From Pseudomonadota bacterium (GTDB taxonomy: Bacteria; Pseudomonadota; Alphaproteobacteria; Geminicoccales; Geminicoccaceae), in assembly GCA_030549795.1 (NCBI GenBank), contig JAUQQO010000018.1, positions 1-64,000 on the forward strand: 64,000 nucleotides of DNA. Direction: 5' to 3'. Below are positions 17,620 to 24,676 of this stretch, piece by piece (positions within the stretch are counted from its first letter, which is position 1; the number at the start of each line of letters is the position of its first letter). The translations under genes were made by a program, and so were the position numbers. A model generated the notes under the pieces. The model searched no databases, was not told the DNA's origin, and saw only the letters and a program-made list of their open reading frames with translations.

Positions 17620-19029
17620 ATGGCCGATCTCGATGCGATCCTCGCGCGGATCCGCTCGGAAGGGATCAAAATGGTCGACCTGCGCTTTACCGACCTCGGT
17701 GGGCGCTGGCGCCATACGACCATCGATGCCGAAAGCGTCGACCGCGAGATCCTCGAGCACGGTCTTATGATCGACGGCTCGGGCGTGCCGGGCTGGCGCG
17801 AGGTGAGCGAAGCGGACCTTTTGGTTCGCCCCGATCTCGATGCGCTGTTTGTCGATCCCTTCGCCGCCCAACCCACGCTCGTGATCCTCTGCGATGCCGC
17901 GGATCCCGCAGCGGGGATCGGCTACGAGCGCGATCCACGCTCGGTGGCGGCGCGCGCCGAGGCCTGGCTCAAGCGGCACCCGCTTGCCGACCGCGTCACG
18001 GTCGGCGTGGATGTGAGCTATTTTTTGTTCGATGACGTGCGCATCGAAACCGGCCCCGGCGGTGTGGCCTATCGCTTGTCCGGAAGCGAGACCCGAAGCG
18101 CCGGTGGACAGTCCTTCCATCCCGGCAATCCCGGCCATCGACCGCATCCGGGTGCGACCCAGCTGGCACTTCCTCCCGCTGACCACCTCGCCGATATCCG
18201 CGCCGAGATCGCGTCCATCCTCGCCTCGTTGGGCTTCGCGCGCATCCAGCACGACCACGGGGCAGGGGCCGGCCAGTGCCGCACGAGCTTCGCTGCCGGC
18301 GGGCTCGTCGAGACCGCCGACCGGCTGCAAATGTTCAAATACGTCTGTCATCAAGTCGCCGCATCCTACGGCAAGTCCGCGACCTTCATGGCCAAGCCCT
18401 TGGTCGAGGAGCCGGGGTCGGGCCTCGGCATCCACCAAGCGCTCTGGCGCGGCGAACGGCCGGTCTTCGCGGGCCAGGGTTACGCCGACCTCTCGCCCCT
18501 GTGCCTTTCCTTCATCGCCGGGATCATCCGCCACGGACGCGCGCTCAACGCCTTTACCAATCCCACCGTCAACAGCTACCGGCGGCTGCGACCGGGCAGC
18601 GACGAACCCACCCTGTTGACCTATGCGGCGCACAACCGCTCGGCGGCGATCCGCATCCCATACGCCTCGCGCCCCGAGCGCAAGCGCATCGAGGTCCGCT
18701 TCCCCGACCCCGCTGCCAATCCCTATCTCGCCTTCACGGCTATCCTCATGGCCGGCCTCGACGGCATCGAGCGCAGGCTCGAGCCGGGCGACGCCATGGA
18801 CCGCAACGTCTACGATCTACGCCCGGAAGAGATCCAGGATCTACCCACAGTCGCGCGCTCGCTCGAAGAGGCGCTGCAGGCTCTTGAGGAGGATCACGAC
18901 TTCTTGCTCGTGGGCGATGTCATGTCGGTCGACCTCATCGAGGCCTATATCGCCCTCAAGCGTCGGGAGATCGAGCTCGTCGAAGCCACACCACACCCCT
19001 TGGAGGTACAGCTCTACTACGGGATTTAG
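17620..19029 (+). CDS. Glutamine synthetase-like protein lacking the metal-binding residues (probable pseudoenzyme)
   Basis: The 469 residues align along the full type I GlnA fold, with DLGGRWRHTTID, the Asp-50 loop DGSGVPGWR, HNRSAAIRIP, RIEVRFPDPAANPYLAF and the adenylylation-site region NVYDLRPEE. The catalytic metal ligands are mostly replaced. Canonical E-P-E (E129, E131) reads D131-V-S133. E212 and E220 of HEVATAGQNE become His213 and Arg221 in HDHGAGAGQCR. His269 of GSGMHCH becomes Gly270 in GSGLGIH. Only the E357 equivalent in RIEVRF remains. Canonical activity is therefore unlikely. It may be regulatory, or bind glutamate-like ligands. AAAGGAACGAGAGC precedes the ATG and a terminator follows the stop. 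Confidence 0.85.
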   Translation: MADLDAILARIRSEGIKMVDLRFTDLGGRWRHTTIDAESVDREILEHGLMIDGSGVPGWREVSEADLLVRPDLDALFVDPFAAQPTLVILCDAADPAAGIGYERDPRSVAARAEAWLKRHPLADRVTVGVDVSYFLFDDVRIETGPGGVAYRLSGSETRSAGGQSFHPGNPGHRPHPGATQLALPPADHLADIRAEIASILASLGFARIQHDHGAGAGQCRTSFAAGGLVETADRLQMFKYVCHQVAASYGKSATFMAKPLVEEPGSGLGIHQALWRGERPVFAGQGYADLSPLCLSFIAGIIRHGRALNAFTNPTVNSYRRLRPGSDEPTLLTYAAHNRSAAIRIPYASRPERKRIEVRFPDPAANPYLAFTAILMAGLDGIERRLEPGDAMDRNVYDLRPEEIQDLPTVARSLEEALQALEEDHDFLLVGDVMSVDLIEAYIALKRREIELVEATPHPLEVQLYYGI

Positions 19030-19050
19030 GCGGCGCACGGCGCCGCTTTT
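19030..19050 (+). terminator. Rho-independent terminator after the GlnA-like gene
   Basis: GCGGCGC-ACG-GCGCCGC is a perfect 7-bp GC stem with a 3-base loop. TTTT follows directly. It begins at the base after the GlnA-like stop and separates it from the convergent thioesterase gene. Confidence 0.75.
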
Positions 19051-19445
19051 CACTCTGGTGGCACGGGACGAGGGCGTCGCTCCTCGTCCACGGCGACCAT
19101 GGTAAAACGCCCTTCGGTGACCTTGACGTCCTCGCCGGTGGCACCCCGCCGTGCCCAGGCCTCGACGTGGACGGTGAGAGAGGTGCGCCCGACGCGCACC
19201 ACCTCAGCATAGCAGCTCACGAGGTCGCCAACGAAGACCGGCGCGTGGAAAGCCATCGCGTCGAGCGCGGCGGTGACGACCCGACCGCGGGCACGCTCGT
19301 GGGCGACAATGCCGGCGGCGATGTCCATTTGGGCCAACAGCCAACCGCCGAAGATGTCGCCCGAGGGATTGGTATCCTTGGGCATAGCGAGCGTGCGCAC
19401 CGCGGGCGCACGGGCGGGCGGGCTTTCGTGCTCGGATGCGCTCAC
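19050..19445 (-). CDS. Acyl-CoA thioesterase, YciA-type hotdog
   Basis: The 131-residue protein starts at a GTG (19445) that overlaps the TPP-enzyme stop as GTGA; the longer ORF-track start is in upstream coding sequence. MPKDTNPSGDIFGGWLLAQMD contains the family Asn/Asp-Gly active-site helix, and TAALDAMAFHAPVFVGDLV follows. YciA-type hotdog thioesterases hydrolyse acyl-CoAs to free acid and CoA in the cytoplasm. Translational coupling to a TPP-dependent enzyme suggests they share a pathway, perhaps one that makes or clears an acyl-CoA. Confidence 0.87.
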   Translation of the reverse strand: MSASEHESPPARAPAVRTLAMPKDTNPSGDIFGGWLLAQMDIAAGIVAHERARGRVVTAALDAMAFHAPVFVGDLVSCYAEVVRVGRTSLTVHVEAWARRGATGEDVKVTEGRFTMVAVDEERRPRPVPPE

Positions 19446-21145
19446 AGGCCAACCTCGATGTGCACCAGCGCCTGGCGACGCTCTTCGCGCACGACGCGCA
19501 ACGCTTCGGCGAGGGCCTCGGGAAGCTCCCGCCCGTCGCGTACGCGCCGACCATAGCCGCCGCAGGCTCGGCACGCGGCGGCGTGATCCGGGCGGGGTTC
19601 GAGCGAGGTCCAAGGCAGGCTGTTGGCCCGCGCGGCCTCACCTCGCGGATAGACGGCGAGCGTCGATTTGCGCACCGCGTTCCACATCCCATTGTCGAGG
19701 ACGAGTGTGAGCACGGGAAGCTCGTACGCCGCGGCGATCTGATGGCAGGCGAGAGGATTGGCGAAGAGGTAGGAGCCGTCGCCGACCGCGGCTATCACAA
19801 GGCGCGCGCGATCGGCAAGCTTTGCTCCCAGCGCCGCCGGAAGCGCCCACCCGAGCCCGCCCGCCATGGCGTGGCCGAACCAGCTGCCGGGCCGATCGCG
19901 CTGCATGACCGCGGGATCGACGCCGAGCTCGGTGAACACCACGCCCTCCTGTCCGATCGCCTCGGCAAGGCACAGGCTCACCCAGCCGGCCGACATCGGA
20001 CAGCCGCTGCCGGCGCGCGCCTGCGCGCGGGCGTTTTCGCGCCAACCGCCTGCCGCTTCCGTCCACTGCGCGCGGTCTTCGCTGCGTGGTGCGGCACCTT
20101 TGTCCTGAAGCACAGTGACCGCCTGCGCGAGGGCGGTGAGGATCGCGCGCGTGTCGCCGGCGAGCGCGTGCTGGACCGGGAAACCCCACATCGGGACGCG
20201 GCGCCACAAGGGATCGGGGCCGATGGCGACCACGGGGCACCCGGGAGAGGGGCTCGCTCGTGCTGGGATCCAGGGCACGAGCGCATCCACGATCACGATC
20301 GCATCGGCCTGTTCGATGAGGGGATGGGGATCGAAGCCGGCGTGCAGGGGATGACTCGCCGGGAAGGAGATGCGGATCGGCCAGTGCTCGACCACGCGCG
20401 CTTGAAGGGCTTCGGCGAGCCGCACGAGCGCAGCCATCCCGGCGGGATCGCCGCCACTGCGCTGGGCGATGAGCAGTGGGCGGCGGGCGCGCACGAGGAT
20501 CTCCGCCACTTCCGCGATGGCCTCGGGCTCGGGCTGGCTCGGGGCGGCGGGGCGTTGGCGCGGCGGGCTCGGCCAAGGGCCCGCGAAGGACGCGCACAGC
20601 ACCTCGCGTGGCAGGCTCAGATAAACGGGGCCGGCGGGAGGGCTCAGAGCAAGGGCGAGGGCGCGGTCCACGAGTTCGCCGATCTGTTCGGGAAAGCGCA
20701 GTTCATAGTCCCACTTGACGAGCTCGCGCACCATGCCGCCCTGATCGCGCATCTCTTGCCCCCAGTGGATGGGCAGATCGCGCGCGCCGAGCCGGCCGCG
20801 CTCGAGGATGGGGGTGCGCCCGGATATGACGAGCATGGGAATGTCGTCCGAGGCGGCGTTGATCAGCCCCATCACCGCATTGGCAAGACCCACATTCGTG
20901 TGCAGGCCTACCGCAAGCGGCCGCCCGCTCACCAGGAAGTACCCGTGCGCCATCGCCACGGCACAGGTCTCGTGCGCGATCGCAAGCGGCTCCGGCACCG
21001 CCGCGCCGAGCCCGCGCAGGCGCACAAAGCCCTCGATGAGGGGGGCGAAGTCGGTACCGGCATTCGCCAGGAAATAGCGAACGCCATGCTCGGCTAAGCG
21101 CAGGAGCAGGGCTTCGGCAGCGGTCTTCGGGCAGAGCGCGACCAT
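19442..21145 (-). CDS. Thiamine-pyrophosphate-dependent enzyme, acetolactate synthase/benzoylformate decarboxylase superfamily
   Basis: I prefer the ATG at 21145 (MVALCPKTAAEALL) because GGAGG lies four bases upstream; the track start at 21232 adds 29 residues. The protein is about 567 residues with the usual three domains. The N-terminal PYR domain has the catalytic Glu in AIAHETCAVAMAHGY. A central domain follows, then a C-terminal PP domain with the TPP motif GDGSYLFANP...LDNGMWN. It is not IlvB itself. Likely reactions are 2-oxo-acid decarboxylation or carboligation, with substrate unassigned. It overlaps the thioesterase gene by 4 bp. Confidence 0.87.
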   Translation of the reverse strand: MVALCPKTAAEALLLRLAEHGVRYFLANAGTDFAPLIEGFVRLRGLGAAVPEPLAIAHETCAVAMAHGYFLVSGRPLAVGLHTNVGLANAVMGLINAASDDIPMLVISGRTPILERGRLGARDLPIHWGQEMRDQGGMVRELVKWDYELRFPEQIGELVDRALALALSPPAGPVYLSLPREVLCASFAGPWPSPPRQRPAAPSQPEPEAIAEVAEILVRARRPLLIAQRSGGDPAGMAALVRLAEALQARVVEHWPIRISFPASHPLHAGFDPHPLIEQADAIVIVDALVPWIPARASPSPGCPVVAIGPDPLWRRVPMWGFPVQHALAGDTRAILTALAQAVTVLQDKGAAPRSEDRAQWTEAAGGWRENARAQARAGSGCPMSAGWVSLCLAEAIGQEGVVFTELGVDPAVMQRDRPGSWFGHAMAGGLGWALPAALGAKLADRARLVIAAVGDGSYLFANPLACHQIAAAYELPVLTLVLDNGMWNAVRKSTLAVYPRGEAARANSLPWTSLEPRPDHAAACRACGGYGRRVRDGRELPEALAEALRVVREERRQALVHIEVGL

Positions 21146-21972
21146 CGCTCCTCCATCGCGCGCAAGGCGCTTTCGCTCTTGACCCGAGTTGGCAGGCAAA
21201 TCAACGCCACGATCGAAAATTAGACCCCTCATTTCGCCATAGCCGACTGTTTTGCGCAGCGGGCGACGCTTGCTGCGCGCAACTGTTCATCCTCGAGAGC
21301 CGGGGCGCTTTGCAGATGTTGCGAGGGCTCGCACAAGGAACGGCTGTGGCACGGTCGACGATCGGACCGGCGCGCACACCGCCGCCTCATTCATGGCGCC
21401 GAAAAGCTGCCACGACCCGATTGGCGGCCGCGCGCGACCCCGCGAAGGGCCTGGATCTTTTCCGCGTTCTCACGGTCGAGCCTGAGCGCGCAGGGCAAGG
21501 CCGTTTGCATCGAAAATCGGTTAACGTCGCGCACAACCGGAGGCGCTCGCGTGCCCGAATTCACCCTTTTTTAACCTTTCGAGCGGCGTTCCGTGCTGTT
21601 GCGGTCTCATCCGGCGACGTCGCGGGGAGCAAAACTCATGATCCGGCCCATCGCGCCTTTTCGGGTGAACATCGGCAACGCGTTGCGCGGCGCGGCTTCG
21701 GTGGGCGCGTTCACGGTACTTTTGGTAGGAACGTCGCCAACAGGACTTAGCGCGCGCGTGCGCGGCCTTAGGGCTCGCGCTGCGCCATGAAGGGTTCTTC
21801 TAGCCGCGTGGCGGGAGCAAAGATACGGGTCTGGCCGGTTCGCGCGGGCAGAGAACCAACTGCGATCGGAAGCGGTTCGGTTTGCCCCACCGAAAAGGCG
21901 CCATCCGGCGTCGCTTGTCCAACCCACAAGCTTTCGCGCCCAGCCCATCTTAGAGGTTCTGTTTGGCTTTTT
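21146..21972. other. Gene-poor interval of about 830 bp
   Basis: I see no supportable gene here. The small ORFs in the track (21252, 21310, 21593, 21607, 21787 N-terminal part) have shadow-like, Arg/Pro-rich sequences. A run CACCCTTTTTTAACC at about 21563 has no clear upstream hairpin. The promoter of the TPP enzyme must lie near 21150-21250, and any promoter of the small membrane protein near the right end. GC content falls towards 21960. Confidence 0.5.
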
Positions 21973-22197
21973 ATGAGGTGGGCGCTTCCTGTCTATCTCT
22001 TCAGCTCAATGTTATTGGTGTTCATGATTTATCTTGTTTGGGCTGAGCGGCAACAGGGCCAGTCCGTTCTTTTAATCGAGGCCTTATTCGTTTGGCTCGC
22101 CCTCTTCGTTCCGCCTCTTATCCTATGCGAATGTGCTCTGGCCCTGGTGCGTCGCCTGCTCGGCTTGTTGAGACTTCGGCTGTGGGCAAAGCCTTGA
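21973..22197 (+). CDS. Small two-helix membrane protein, hypothetical
   Basis: The ORF-track line begins at 21787, but its N-terminal part looks non-coding; from the ATG at 21973 the product is 74 residues. It starts MRWALPVYLFSSMLLVFMIY, a first membrane helix. A short polar loop AERQQGQ follows, then a second helix LFVWLALFVPPLILCECALA and a basic tail RRLLGLLRLRLW. The coding stretch is less GC-rich than its neighbours. The ribosome site is weak. I do not recognise a family. Confidence 0.5.
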   Translation: MRWALPVYLFSSMLLVFMIYLVWAERQQGQSVLLIEALFVWLALFVPPLILCECALALVRRLLGLLRLRLWAKP

Positions 22198-22257
22198 CGC
22201 GCGAAGGCCGATCGCGCATCGCCAGACTCGCGTGCGTGTGCCCCCGGGAACAGCTCT

Positions 22258-22998
22258 GTGGACGGCTTGCGAGCGAGTCGGAGATTCTACGCCACCGACC
22301 TTTCGCCCTGTCCGTACCGGACGGGGCGACTCGAGCGTCGGCTGGTCACCCTGCTCGAACCGAACGGCGAAGCCGACGCGCTCGATCGTTTGACGATCGC
22401 CGGCTTTCGCCGCAGCCGACGCTTCCTCTACCGCCCCGTCTGCCCCGACTGCCGCGCCTGCGTGCCGGTTCGCATCGTGGTCGATGACTTCGTTCCGTCG
22501 CGAACCTTCAGAAAAGTTCTGAAGCGGAACCGGGACTTGAGCGTGCAGGAATGTCCACCGCGCGCGACCCGCGAACAGTATGCGCTCTTCCGCCGCTACG
22601 TGACCCATCGTCACGGCGATGGCCGCATGGCCGAGATGCGATGGCGCGACTATGTGGAAATGATCGAGGAGAGCACGAGCCTCACCCGCTTGCTCGAGGT
22701 TCGCGACCGCGACGGCAGCTTGATCGGTGCAAGCCTCACGGATTACGTCGCGAGCGGTCTTTCCGGCGTCTACAAATTTTTCGAGCCGACGACACCGGAG
22801 CGATCGCTCGGCACGTTCATCATCCTCTGGCACGTCCAGCGCGCGCGCGAGCTGGGTCTTCCCTACGTCTATCTCGGTTATTGGATCGCCGACTGTCGCA
22901 AGATGGCCTACAAGCGCCGGTTTATGCCGCTGGAGGCGCTCGAGGGCGGTATGTGGGTCCGCGTTCCTGAAGTTCCGGACGAAGCTCGCGAGATCTAG
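22258..22998 (+). CDS. bpt: Aspartate/glutamate leucyltransferase (arginyl-tRNA-protein transferase family)
   Basis: This 246-residue aminoacyl-tRNA-protein transferase begins near a GTG at 22258. It shows RRFYATDLSPCPYRTGRLERRLVTLL and then CPDCRACVPVRI, the N-terminal Cys cluster of the ATE/Bpt family. C-terminal conserved segments are YKFFEPTTPERSLGTFIILW and YLGYWIADCRKMAYKRRFMPLE. Bacterial Bpt attaches leucine to N-terminal Asp/Glu, creating substrates for ClpS-ClpAP. Its stop lies 87 bp before the likely start of the candidate RiPP precursor (24 bp before the longest start), on the same strand, with no terminator seen between. Confidence 0.9.
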   Translation: MDGLRASRRFYATDLSPCPYRTGRLERRLVTLLEPNGEADALDRLTIAGFRRSRRFLYRPVCPDCRACVPVRIVVDDFVPSRTFRKVLKRNRDLSVQECPPRATREQYALFRRYVTHRHGDGRMAEMRWRDYVEMIEESTSLTRLLEVRDRDGSLIGASLTDYVASGLSGVYKFFEPTTPERSLGTFIILWHVQRARELGLPYVYLGYWIADCRKMAYKRRFMPLEALEGGMWVRVPEVPDEAREI

Positions 22999-23085
22999 GC
23001 TCTTGCGGGTTATCATAGGATCGTGTACCTAGATCCCAGCGAGGCCGAGGCGCCTCCTTCGCCATCTGCTCCCGGAAGACCGCCC

Positions 23086-23424
23086 ATGGACCAACCCCAG
23101 TTCCACGAAGGCCTGCTCCTGCGCACGCGCGACGACACGCTCTTCTTCGTTCCGCTGATCGACCTTCTCGCCCGCTACCGTCTGCCCGACGACCAACAGC
23201 GCGGCACCCCGACGGGTGACGCGGTCCTCGAGATCCTGGATCGCAGCGCACCCCTTCGCGGCATTAAGAACGCCTTCTTAGGGGATCGAATGGTGATCCT
23301 CGAACCGGATCCCACCTCCCCGAGCGGCGGTAAACAGCGCTTCGCCGTCGAGCTCCTTACAGCCGCAGAGCCCGAGGTGCCGAGCGGCGGCAAGCAACGC
23401 TTCGCTGCCGAACCGGGCGATTGA
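23086..23424 (+). CDS. Candidate RiPP precursor with two C-terminal PSGGKQRFA repeats
   Basis: I do not recognise this protein from any family. From the ATG at 23086 (GGAAG upstream) it has 112 residues; a GTG at 23023 would add 21 Pro/Ala-rich residues. The first about 75 residues (MDQPQFHEGLLLRTRDDTLFF, then IDLLARYRLPDDQQ) could be a leader. The C-terminal 34 residues carry two copies of PSGGKQRFA(V/A)E, 20 residues apart, ending AAEPGD. There is no cysteine and only a few Ser/Thr, which argues against azole formation. The next gene encodes YcaO, followed by TfuA-C11. By position and design it is the likely substrate of those enzymes. Repeat conservation at the protein level supports translation. 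Confidence 0.65.
   Translation: MDQPQFHEGLLLRTRDDTLFFVPLIDLLARYRLPDDQQRGTPTGDAVLEILDRSAPLRGIKNAFLGDRMVILEPDPTSPSGGKQRFAVELLTAAEPEVPSGGKQRFAAEPGD
23320..23352 (+). repeat. Core repeat 1 of the candidate precursor (PSGGKQRFAVE)
   Basis: This 33-bp unit is read as 11 codons. Against repeat 2 the first nine codons show four synonymous differences (GGT/GGC, AAA/AAG, CAG/CAA, GCC/GCT) and no amino-acid change. Codon 10 differs as Val/Ala, and codon 11 differs synonymously. Confidence 0.9.
23380..23412 (+). repeat. Core repeat 2 of the candidate precursor (PSGGKQRFAAE)
   Basis: This is the second copy, starting exactly 60 bp (20 codons) after the first. It is followed by Pro-Gly-Asp and the stop codon, so it lies at the very C-terminus. 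Lys and Arg in both copies are plausible C11-protease sites. Confidence 0.9.
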
Positions 23425-23470
23425 CGCACCAACGCCCGCACGCACCGCCAATCCCGCGCGCGCCAACACC

Positions 23471-24676
23471 TTGCCCTGGCTTCCCAACGGGCCGCTGTTG
23501 CCCTCTGGCTCGGCCGAGGCGCTCTGGCGCTGTCTGCGCCCGCGCCTTGGCCTTTTCGGCATCACTCGCGTCGCCGACATCACCGGCCTCGACCATTTGG
23601 GAATACCCGTAGCGGTAGCCGTAAGGCCCAACGCCCGCGCGCTCTCGGTAAGCCAGGGCAAGGGCCTGGCTAAGGCGCAGGCCTTCGTAGGCGCGGCGCT
23701 GGAGAGCATCGAAACCTGGCACGCTGAAGTACCGGCGCTTGCGACGATCACCGCGACCCCACGTCGGGCTGCGGGCGATCCGAGCTTTCTTAAGCTCTCT
23801 CGCCTCACGCTGCATCGCGGCAGCCGTTTGCGGCCCGAGCTCGCGATCCCTTGGTTTCCCGCTCGCGACCTCATCTCCGGACGGGAGCTCTGGGTGCCGG
23901 CCGAACTGGTCGAGCTCGATTCGACCCGCTTGGACCAAGAAGGCCGGGGGTGCTTTCCGTTGAGCTCAACCGGGCTCGCAAGCGGCCGCACGCCCGCTGA
24001 GGCCACCCTGCACGCCCTTTTCGAGCTCATCGAGCGCGACGGCCTGACGCTCTTCCGCTTCCGCGATCCCCCCGAAAAAGCCAAGCGCCGCATCGATCTC
24101 GCGCGCGTGCGCGACCCTGTGGCGCGCGCTCTGCTCGATCGATTGGATGAAGCCGGCATGTTGGTCGGCGCCTGGGACGCGACGAGCGATCTCGGTGTTC
24201 CGACCATCTTCTGTCACCTCATGCCCGAGCGCCCGCGCGGCCACGACGGGCCCGGCTGGGAACTGGGGAGCGCCGCCCGCGCCTGTCCTGTCGCTGCTCT
24301 TTGTGCCGCTTTGCTCGAGGCGGTGCAGGCAAGGCTCACCCAGATCGCCGGCGTCCGCGACGACATCGGCCGCCAACGCTACGAGCCGCCGCCCGCTTTT
24401 CGCCTCGAGTACCAGCGCGCGCTTTTGAAAGCGCGCGGAGGGTACGAGCTGCCGCCACCCGCCTGGTCGCCCGCCCTTCCGGCTGAGACCCAGATCGAGC
24501 TCTTGCTCGCGCGTTTTGCTCGGCACGGTCTCGATCAGGTCGCCTTGGTCGATCTCGCACGCCCCGAGATCGGCATTCCCGTCGTCAAGGCTGTCGTTCC
24601 GGGCCTCGAGGACGGTCTCGATATGATCGGGTGGCGGCCCGGTCCGCGCGCGCGTGCCCTTGGAGCACGCCTATGA
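23471..24676 (+). CDS. YcaO-type ATP-dependent cyclodehydratase/thioamide-forming enzyme
   Basis: YcaO enzymes use ATP to phosphorylate a backbone amide, leading to azolines or, with TfuA, thioamides. The 401 residues from the TTG at 23471 carry the ATP-site motifs. These are SVSQGKGLAKAQAFVGAALE near residue 60, STGLASGRTPAEATLHALFE with IERD near 165-190, and AALLEAVQARLTQIAGVRDD near 280. The TTG lacks a Shine-Dalgarno. The frame is open upstream through the precursor stop, and an ATT at 23420 overlaps it, so the true start is uncertain. The stop overlaps the TfuA-C11 start (ATGA). No E1-like or ocin-ThiF partner is nearby, which fits a TfuA-dependent type. Confidence 0.9.
   Translation: MPWLPNGPLLPSGSAEALWRCLRPRLGLFGITRVADITGLDHLGIPVAVAVRPNARALSVSQGKGLAKAQAFVGAALESIETWHAEVPALATITATPRRAAGDPSFLKLSRLTLHRGSRLRPELAIPWFPARDLISGRELWVPAELVELDSTRLDQEGRGCFPLSSTGLASGRTPAEATLHALFELIERDGLTLFRFRDPPEKAKRRIDLARVRDPVARALLDRLDEAGMLVGAWDATSDLGVPTIFCHLMPERPRGHDGPGWELGSAARACPVAALCAALLEAVQARLTQIAGVRDDIGRQRYEPPPAFRLEYQRALLKARGGYELPPPAWSPALPAETQIELLLARFARHGLDQVALVDLARPEIGIPVVKAVVPGLEDGLDMIGWRPGPRARALGARL

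Noticed and set aside
19436-21097. 553-codon plus-strand ORF
   Set aside because: It is antisense to the TPP-enzyme gene, which has family motifs throughout. Composition is Arg/Gly/Ala/His-rich with no recognisable domain.
22123-23016. 297-codon minus-strand ORF over bpt
   Set aside because: It covers bpt, which carries the conserved Cys cluster on the plus strand.
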